Assembly (NCBI GenBank): GCA_001579985.1
Contig: LRSR01003595.1
Coordinates: forward strand, 1 to 22,609
From: Hypsibius dujardini
Lineage: Eukaryota; Tardigrada; Eutardigrada; Parachela; Hypsibiidae
DNA: 22,609 nucleotides
Direction: 5' to 3'
Below, in pieces: positions 10,741 through 18,845 of the stretch. The position numbers and the translations under genes are program-made. The notes under the pieces were generated by a model. The model made no database searches, was not told where the DNA came from, and saw only the letters and a list, made by a program, of their open reading frames with translations. Position 1 is the stretch's first letter. Each line of letters begins with the position of its first letter.

Positions 10741-12436
10741 TCACACTAATTCAGCGCTGCTTTCGGAGGAAGAAGACTCATCGGAGTCGGAATCTTGGAA
10801 GTGTTGGGGTCCGTTTACGCGGTTGAGATTGGGCGAGAGGTCGCCGTCATCATCGGAGGACTCGTCGGTGTCGTCCGAACCGGGGAGGGAATCGGGACAG
10901 GCAGGGTCGTCGGAAGGACTGCTTTGTTTTGCAGGCACGACTTCATCCTCCTTCTTGTCGAATGCAGGTGGCCTGAAAACGAAAGTGGCAGTTTTCGACA
11001 GTCAGAAACAGATATTTAAAATATATATCTTAATTTATGATCATCAAGAACAGCCATTTGAAGTTTGATGGATGTTACTAATAAATTCATTAATTTGTAT
11101 TACTAATATAATATAAGTGAAAAAACGTAATTAACTTTTAAAATTATCGCGTAATTAGTACTAGTACTAGTAATACTAATACGAAAGAACACTTAAAATA
11201 CATAACTTAATTTACAATTATATAAAACAATGATTCTAACTTAAACGGACTATTGTTCTTTAAATCAAACTTTGAATTTCAATTAAATTGAAGATTAATT
11301 TAAATTGGGTAAATGTGATTTTGAATCAGAATTAAAATCATCGTCTCAAAAATGAATTTTAATAAAATTAAAAATGACTGGTCACACAAAAATGATTTTA
11401 CCAGTCCTTCCGACCAGTCCTTCCGATTAATTTGATTTAAAACAAAATGCATTTTTCAGGAATTTCGAATCATATTATAAATTAATCAAAACAACACTAA
11501 AACGAACCTTATCATTGAATGATTTGTGTACCAGCATTACTAGCACAAAAACTAGACATAAAACGGTATTATATTAAGATTTTCCGATTATCTTACAGTT
11601 AATAAATTAGTGCTTGCCTAACAGCCGGGCCTTTCCCAATAAGAACAAAATATTTCATAATTAGGTCCCACGAGAGTTGTGGAATTATTGACATCAATTA
11701 CTCAAAGCCAACAGAGACACCGATCTGGCATAGAAACTCGATTGATTGATTGATTGATTGATACCGCTGCTTGATTGATTCATTTCAATGATTGAAATTA
11801 CGGAGACGTAATCGTTCAATTGCTTGATTGATTTAACTACAAAAAAAATACAAAATTAACAGTCTCACCATTTTCCTTCAGCTTTGATATGGGCAATTTG
11901 ATCCTTGGTCCGCAGGATGTGCGTGATCTCCGCCTTGACCCGATCTCCTTCCGTTATCGGTTCAACAAGCACATAATCACCTATAAAGCGTGAGACGAAA
12001 TTTATTTACAAAAAATGGCAGTTTCTCCAGGAAAAAATCGTCCTACACAAACCTCGTTTTATCCATACAGTTTTCCGGAACTTTGGAGGCATACTGACAA
12101 GGTAAGTAATGCCTTCGCCGTTGAGCACTTCGTGGAGGTTGTTTCCGCGGGGCGCCACGATCTGGGGAATATCGGGGGGAAATAAGAGGAAGAAACATTA
12201 CAATTGCAATCAACCAATCAATCAATTAAATACGATCCAGATATAAGTATAATTGTAGGTAGTTCAATCAACCGATCCAGCCATCAATAGTCACAGCAAG
12301 TGGCGGAAATATTTGCAGCTCGCCGCGACCCACGCCTTCTTACCTGTACAATCTCTTGCTGACGGTCCGGATCAGGCAGGACGCAACCCTCCAAAAATTC
12401 CTGGGCTACATATTTCCGCTTGGTGGCTGCCGACAT
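10741..12436 (-). CDS. EIF1AD: eIF1A domain-containing protein EIF1AD, complete, 4 exons, 181 aa
   Basis: Exons (minus): 12436-12344, 12161-12053, 11980-11869, 10972-10741 (546 nt, in frame). The start ATG gives MSAATKRKYV, as in the family. Residues 30-105 form the OB-fold eIF1A-like core: GNNLHEVLNGEG, YLVSMPPKFRK, then WIKRGDYVLVEPI and EGDRVKAEITHIL, ending in EGKWPPAF. The tail (about 106-181) is acidic and serine-rich, finishing DSDSDESSSSESS, again as in EIF1AD homologues. Known role: a small nuclear-enriched RNA-binding protein, also called haponin; reported in 40S maturation. It lacks the eIF1A N-terminal tail, so it is not the initiation factor itself. The exon 2 donor (GTTTGT) is weak but the reading phase across it is right. 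Confidence 0.93.
10973..11868 (-). repeat. AT-rich EIF1AD intron 3 with (GATT)n microsatellite
   Basis: This 896 nt intron is the longest in EIF1AD. Most of it is AT-rich. A GATTGATT run sits at about 11741-11762 with partial copies to about 11830. It also carries a direct repeat of CCAGTCCTTCCGA near 11400-11425. No coding segment is seen. Confidence 0.7.
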
Positions 12437-13376
12437 TTTATAAATTCAGAGGAGGAGCTGGACAAATACTAGGAGTAGTGAAAAGTGAAAATGAAGCTGC
12501 TCAAATTGATTTGAAAGAACCACAGCAAGAAAAAACGCTTATGAAAGAAGAATAGGATAACGACTTATACTCTTAATAATTACGTAATCCAATTTGGAAA
12601 GATGGCAACAAACGAAATGATCATTTCGTCACAAAACAGTTTTAAAAAAATCAGTAAAAGTGAAATGTGAGAGATGATGTCACTAGGGACGTATACAAAT
12701 TACGTCAGAAAGGATATTACGGACCACCGTAGGAGGACGAATCCCTCCCCCTGATTCGGTCTGTCTGTCTGTCTGTCTGTCTGTCTCTTTGTTTGTCTGT
12801 CTGTTTAGCTCGAGATTTGTTGTAATTAAGACAATTTGCAATTCAAGCCTTTCTTCACAAAAAGAAGACCTTCAATGAGATATAGAGAAGAGATGGTGCG
12901 TGACTAAGCCTGCCTATTCTTTAGACGGCCTAAACGGCAAATTTATACTGCACTCGTCCTGGGCATGTTTCCTTTTGTCCTGAGCCCATTGGATACATTT
13001 TTGTGTCTGTCGAGGAGGTCTTTTACATTGTGCACCGCCTATCGGCGGGCGCCCATTCGTCGCAATTTATGGAAATCCCTCAAATTTTACTTGAACGGCA
13101 CATTCGGTGCAGACTCTCTGAAATGTTTCAAATAAAACCACAGAACAGACTTAGATTGTACGTCTATTGAACTGCGAATGGTTCTGCTTTGGATCAATTA
13201 AGTGTTAAACTCAATATTAAAACAATGTCTGGCTAAAGGAGCACCGGACCCAACTGTCACTTTACCGACGGCATTTAGTTTTCTTTTGTGCTTTGTTGTC
13301 ATTAGCACTAAGAACTCGCACTAAGAACTCAGACGGCAGATTGAACAACCAGTTTAAGTTAAAAAAAGACACCCCT
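12437..13376. other. Spacer between EIF1AD start and otopetrin end
   Basis: This is the EIF1AD promoter side and the otopetrin 3' UTR side, both genes on the minus strand. It contains a (CTGT)n microsatellite at 12759-12806 on the plus strand and a tandem CACTAAGAACTC repeat near 13306-13330. I found no supported gene and no clear polyadenylation signal for the otopetrin transcript. Confidence 0.55.
12759..12806 (+). repeat. (CTGT)n microsatellite
   Basis: About seven perfect CTGT steps followed by CTCTTTGTTTG and further CTGT. It is the cleanest intergenic example of the tetranucleotide found in many introns of this window. Confidence 0.9.
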
Positions 13377-16300
13377 CTAAACCGCTTCGTCGGCTGGATT
13401 CTTTTTTTTATAGGCTGATTTCCAGACCTCAGAAAGACAAACGCTGTAAAATATAAAATTTGATCACAGTCAGATCTCTACTCTCTGCGCAATATGTATC
13501 CGTATCGTACCTTGAGTGAAATCGGTAAAATATTGTCAGCGGCATGGAGATGTGGGTTATCAAGGTCCACTAGGAAGAAAAAATCAAACAGTGAGAAACC
13601 ACACATCATGTCATCAGTTACGAAGTTAAGGATATGGCAAACCGCAGAACTGAAAGATAATAAAAATATAACCTCACAAGTACAACGGCGGTCGCCAAAA
13701 CATGAAAAATATTTTACTTGTTTACAGAGATTTTATACAGGCATATTTGCATAATATTAGGCATTCCAAATTCTAAAGCAATAAAAATTATTGAAAGATG
13801 AGAAAACTGTAATTTTGATCAACAGATTTCAGCCAAACTAAAAATTCAAGGATTCTTTAGTTAAAAAACCGAACTGAAAAATGATCAAGTTTAGTTTTCT
13901 TTCAGTTGATTATTTTACTCTTTTCCTCATAGATAAAACTTTCGCGTAGTAAGTTACCGTCCAGGTGCCGTAGAAACGTAGCTGCTGCGGGTAGAGCTGT
14001 TGCCGCCAAGCCTCCATGGAGTCAATAGCCCAGAGGTTGAAATTGCACACCAGCAGAAACGTCACAAATTCTCGACCCGGCTTCTCCTCGATATGCCTTG
14101 CTTTGCTTGATCTTCGTCGAGTGGCATCGAGCAGAAACAACGTTTGAGCGGTGGACTGGAATACTTCCAGCAACGTCGACACGAGGCCGGCGATCTCTTC
14201 CCGGGAAATATTCTGGGAAATGGTATGATGGGCGGAAATTAAGATGAAGGTGGGAAAGACGTACACTCCCATTTGGGAGATAATGAGCAAGACATCATCG
14301 AGCTTGGAGCCCTCTCGGTAATCGAACTTTAGGGACCGGATACGACAACAGGCGATAAAGACGGAGAAGAGTGTGGTGGTGTATAGGATAGTCTCGACGA
14401 CGTAGGCTTGGAACACGGAAAGGCTGTAGTAGTCTTTGTGCCAGATGTAGATCCAGACGAAGAACAATGTCATGCTGTAATCAAAGATGTAATGCTTTCA
14501 ACATGACATACTTCGAAGAAGATCTATGTCTGTGTCTGTGTCTGTTTCTGTGTCTGTGTCTGTGTCTGTGTCGGTGTCGGTGTCGGTGTCTGGCTCTGTG
14601 TCTGTGTCGGTGCTGGTATCGGTGTCTGTGTCTGTGTCTGTGTCTGTGTCTGTGTCTGCATCTGCACTCGTAGTGTCTGTGTTTGTGTAATCGTTGTCCA
14701 TGAATGTCTAAATACGACGGCTTCCTGCCAGCCTATCCTGTGATGTCTTCTCCGACAATCACCTTATGATGGTCATCAGAGACATGAGAATTCCGATAAA
14801 CAGTCCACGCGTTGCTCCGTGGCAATCGACTGTATACTGTTGCCGTTTCCGGTGCGGCAAGCTCGCTATCATACCATTCCTATCATCTTCCGGCCGTTTC
14901 AGCCTTGACCACATGACGTAAGTCAAGGCCGCGCAAATCAGGCTGTGTTCCACGATACACGGATACAGAAACGGACTTGCCTAAAAAAAGCCGATCCAAA
15001 GCATCCACCAACATGTATATTTACTTATTTACATTTTGAATTAAATTCATATAAATATCGGAGTACCTGTTGCAACACATTGCCAACGGTTGTTCTTGAT
15101 CGGCATGATGAAGCGTCTGCGTAAGTCGAATTGCGTAGTTCATTATTGAAAATCCCAGATTGGAAACTCTGTGTTGTAGCAACTTGCGCTATCGATTCAG
15201 CCGAATCGTTAGTAATCCCATCAATGAAGGACCCCAGAAAGCCGTTTGGGCGAAAAAGTTGCAACTCCATTGTTGCCCCTTGCAACTCGTGTTTTGTCTC
15301 TTCGACCAAGACGCTTAGCCAGATGCAGACATTCGTTGCCATCATCTGCAAACAAATTATCCCTCTATGGTCTTTATATGGGTTTAAGTTTATATAAGTT
15401 TAATTAGAGCAATGGAGGCTGTATTGTTGCACAAAATAAATTTTAATTTCACTTAAGTAAGAAGAGGAAGATAAAAAATTTTCAGTCTGAACTTTCCTTA
15501 ATTTAAATTACGTTGTCAAAGCGAAACACGCTTTATTTACATTTCGCCGCGTTCATCAAGCAGATATAACTATTTCTATTATTAAATCCAAAATAAAATA
15601 CATAATAATAAAATATATAATAATATTTATACTACATATAACAATAATAATAAATATAAGGCTAACATATATAATATATATATATAAAATAATATATATA
15701 TATATAACGAGCATTTAGGAACAGTACACGTGCTTACGTGCATGAGGCCAAATCGTGATAAGCTCGTGAAACGATCCGTCCGAATCTATCAGAAGTGTGA
15801 GCACGTGCTGCTTGTTTATTTTTAAGATTATCATAAAAGCGTATTATGTGACACAGTACCCTGAAGTTCGTGAAGATAAAGTACAGTTGAACAAAGCAGA
15901 AGAGAAAGCGAAATCCCGGTGTGACGACTGCCAACACATCCCCGCACGCGTCGCTGGACTCCTGCAGTTCAAAGTACTGCCCGAATTCCAGGCAGGAGTA
16001 GAGCATCGAACCGATCCCGAATAGGATCGCTCCCTGTTTTCTCAAAAAAGATCAACATCGCGTGGGGCCTAATTAGAGATGAACCTATAGATGAAAAATG
16101 CAACTCACCATACGTAGAAAAAAGCTGCCGGTTTTTGCGCTGTAACAGGACGTGTGACAGCATTCCCACTGACTGTTGCGACTGCCCTCGGGGATGCTAT
16201 GCCTGCGAATACGAGTCCATCGGCAATTATTCCACACCCATAAGAGGACGCTGGTCGAACGAGACTCTTGGCAGCGATCCTCCAGGAGGAAGAGGTAGGC

Positions 16301-18008
16301 AAAGATGAGAAACAGCAGCGAGACCGCGTAGAGGAAGAGATAGAATTTCTGCAATCAGTTTATTTTTGAATGTCTGTTTAGTAGTTTGATGTGTACTAGA
16401 CGAATGTTACTTGACAAAAAGTTCCTTTTCTTATATTAGTAATATCATTAATACGTATTTAAGTGGCGTATGTATATATTGAGTAAGTCAGCACATCATT
16501 GCCATCTTGCGACGTCGTGACGAGGCCATTCGCTCTACATTGGTTGCACAAAATCCTTGTACCTGCTTCGCATATATCGGTAGCGAAAATGAAACGGAAG
16601 CATCAGAATAAGATGATAATGTTGTTTATATAAAGTTATATAAATATGCAATTTCACCCTTCTGTTTTTTGTTTCAACGCAGATGGACCTGACTGGAAAT
16701 GAGACTAGGAATGAAAAAAGCTAAAATAAGGTGATTATAATTATTTCTTTTAATCATTTTAGTCTCTTCAGTGACTAGAGTTTTCGTTTAGTTTTAGCCA
16801 AGTTAATTATTTAAATTTTTCCCCATTTATATCGTTAGTGACTAAAACTTTTAGTTCAACTTACTTCAAAAGATTCAGCCTAAAATGACTAAAACTGTTA
16901 CTTTAGTTTTGGTTCAGTTTGTTGGTTTAGTTTTTTTTCCCCATCCCTCCAATACAAGAGACTTTACAGCATAGTCAAACGCCGGACTGAAAATGACCTG
17001 ATAAAAGAGCGGTTGCACTTGCGGTGATATGATCTCGGCCAGCGGAAAAGCTGTCCCCAGGACGATTAGCACCAGCGCGTAGAGGACACTGAGGAACCGC
17101 CAGCTGGAATTCCTAAGACAAAACAGAAGCCACAAACTATTTCTTTATACAGAAGTACTGAAAAAACCCTGTTCGGTCCAATTTGGGAGTTTTGAGTTTT
17201 CTTCAACTGCGCTGCAGTATGTCAAGCAGCAATTCATCCAGCTGGGTCAGTCGCAACAGGAAAGGAACAGGCTTTTTAAGACCTTAGAAGCTTTCCTACA
17301 GCTTTTCAGATTCAAAAAAAAATTAGATTTGAAATTAGGGAAGAAATTATAAAGGAATTATAAACTGCGGATTTTTTCACGGAACAAGTATGCACTTTAC
17401 TTACTCTAATTTCAGTCTCAGCAATGCAAGTTGCTTTTAAAATTGCGGAATTTTTTTTACATTCAAGAAAATATACTTTGCTGATAAAGAAAACTGGGGT
17501 TTCATAAAACAGTGTTTTACAAATACGCCAAGGCAAGAACCTCTCCAAACATCTTGAAATAAAAACTATTGCAACTTGGACCGAGCAGGCTTCTGTAGTA
17601 TGGAAAACATTTTGTTGACGTCTGTTTTTTCGAGGCAGACATCCTAGCGTTATAAATCGCTGGAAATCAACCTATTTCAACGTACGATGCTTGGCCTTGT
17701 GGTCTCGGTAACGAATTCCCCTTTGATAACTCCAGGATGGACGGTGGATCCGGACTAATTTCCGACCGCACCAGCTTAGACGGACCGTCCTGCGCTTTTT
17801 CCAGTAATAATGACGTCTTCACCGACAGATCAATCACATAATCAACCGAATCGTTGTTTTCTGCATCCTCCGGAGCGTATCTGTCGTTGTCGGATTCTTC
17901 GAAATACTGACTGGCCGAACGGATCTTTTGCAGCTTCCCCAACCGTTGCTCCCGGAGCTCCTCGAATCGGCTGGACTTCACAACGGTCGTATCCACTGAC
18001 GCTGGCAT
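13377..18008 (-). CDS. Otop: Otopetrin proton channel, complete, 10 exons, 679 aa
   Basis: Exons (minus): 18008-17686, 17112-16998, 16348-16109, 16033-15860, 15785-15738, 15345-15067, 14980-14763, 14474-13958, 13569-13511, 13443-13377 (2,040 nt, in frame). A hydrophilic cytosolic N-terminus of about 108 residues precedes TM1 (LSVLYALVLIVLGTAFPLA). Family motifs follow: GAILFGIGSMLYSCLEFG, LYFIFTNFR, RFGLMHMMATNVCIWL, VEETKHE, FLYPCIVEHSLICA, DCHGATRGLFIG, LDDVLLIISQMGVYVFP, NFNLWAIDSMEAWR, FYGTWTWTLITHISMPLTIF and the closing YRFHSSVCLSEVWKSAYK. Known role: otopetrins are 12-pass membrane proton-selective channels opened by acid, used in sour taste and gravity sensing. The N-terminal exon and the exon 2 donor (GTCATT after Q146; GTAAAG 28 bases on is an alternative in the same phase) are the least certain points. 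A 93-residue exon 6 loop is serine/threonine-rich and poorly conserved. Confidence 0.94.
13840..13920. repeat. TTTAGTT/AACTAAA degenerate repeat in otopetrin intron 8
   Basis: CCAAACTAAAAATTCA, TTTAGTTAAAAAA and AAGTTTAGTTTTCTTTCAG lie close together and resemble the longer cluster in otopetrin intron 2. It may be a fragment of a dispersed non-coding repeat family. Confidence 0.4.
14475..14762 (-). repeat. (TGTGTC)n hexanucleotide array in otopetrin intron 7
   Basis: From about 14527 to 14667 the plus strand is an almost pure TGTGTC array with TCGGTG variants in the middle. Both strands are open (Cys-Leu repeats one way, Asp-Thr repeats the other), which is a consequence of the hexamer. It fills half of intron 7. 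Confidence 0.9.
15580..15710. repeat. AT-rich (TA)n/(ATA)n tract in otopetrin intron 5
   Basis: AATAATAAAATATATAATA grades into pure TA repeats at about 15665-15708. It sits inside the intron between exons 5 and 6, just behind the exon 5 donor. Confidence 0.85.
16670..16935. repeat. Cluster of ACTAAAACT/AGTTTTAGT motifs in otopetrin intron 2
   Basis: Repeated short blocks such as AGTGACTAAAACTTTTAGTT, AAATGACTAAAACTG and TTTAGTTTTGGTTCAG occur in both orientations. They look like a decayed non-autonomous repeat or low-complexity array. No ends, target-site duplications or protein were found. Confidence 0.45.
17113..17685 (-). other. Otopetrin intron 1
   Basis: This 573 nt interval separates the cytosolic N-terminal exon from the TM1 exon. 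An open frame at 17312-17548 (minus) shows no conserved motif and is low in complexity; I do not count it as an exon. Confidence 0.6.
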
Positions 18009-18845
18009 TGCTTTGCACTTCTTTTTCCGATAAAATAATACAAAATGAAATAAAATCTGTGTTGAAAATGGATAACGTTAAGCTGAAACACTTTCAGCTT
18101 GTGGGGAAAAAAGAGCGAAGTAAACAAAACCGCAGCTTGCGGTATCGACGATGCGGCACAGCACAATGCGATTATTTCCAGCTGGTCGCGCTGCTTGCTA
18201 CGGCAGTGAATCTTCTTTGCGGTTCTACTTAACGTACGTGTGTGAAATTTTAAGTCGAACGTGCGACGCAGCTTGAGGGCGATTAACAGGCTTTAAAGCC
18301 TGGCGTCTGTGCGCGAAAAACGAAACCGGTTTTATGTGAACCTTTTTCGAAGTCAATTAACGTTACGCTGCTTTTTTTGGAATTTGGGCCGAGTCAAGAA
18401 ACCATAATAACGGCCAGGCCCGGTGAATTTTCGGTAGGCGATGCTTGGGAATACTAAAATTTCGTAGTACTCTTTCTAATATACTGAGAATTAATATGAC
18501 CCACTGATGGAGCTCATTAATACAGATGTTCGTCTGACCACTCGCCCCATTCGTTGGTCGGTTTGCTGTTGTGCTTATTGGTCTGCTGACGGCTGACGTC
18601 AAACAGCGGAATCAATACCGTCTTGCGCCTTTTGCGAAACCTTTCGTCCGCTTCTCTGCAAGCCAGAAGAATTTTTTCTTATTTTAGTGAGATATATTAT
18701 ATGAAACTGGGAAAATCTAAAAATACTCAAAAATAACAAAAATAATTGCAAAACTAGCGATATTTTGCCATGGAAAACATGTAGTCTTCACAACATGCAG
18801 GTCACATCATAATGCTACGTAACGACGGCATACACAAGCGGATCA
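18009..18845. other. Spacer between otopetrin start and the secreted precursor's end
   Basis: This contains the otopetrin promoter side and the 3' UTR of the precursor gene. Apart from one exon-like segment at 18517-18655 (listed separately) I see no coding evidence. No convincing TATA box or polyadenylation signal was found. Confidence 0.5.
18517..18655 (-). other. Exon-like segment, possible terminal exon of an unplaced gene
   Basis: A pyrimidine-rich acceptor (CTGGCTTGCAG) is followed by an open frame of 45 codons ending in TAA at 18519-18517. It reads EADERFRKRRKTVLIPLFDV, then a polar stretch and WGEWSDEHLY. The composition (a basic cluster, then a polar tail) looks protein-like and the codon choice resembles neighbouring genes. 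The frame needs an upstream exon ending with two spare bases. The precursor gene's introns are all of another phase, so it does not join that gene as modelled. No family recognised. Confidence 0.25.

Noticed and set aside
14467-14701. Frames encoding Cys-Leu (plus) or Asp-Thr (minus) repeats
   Set aside because: They arise from the (TGTGTC)n array inside an otopetrin intron.
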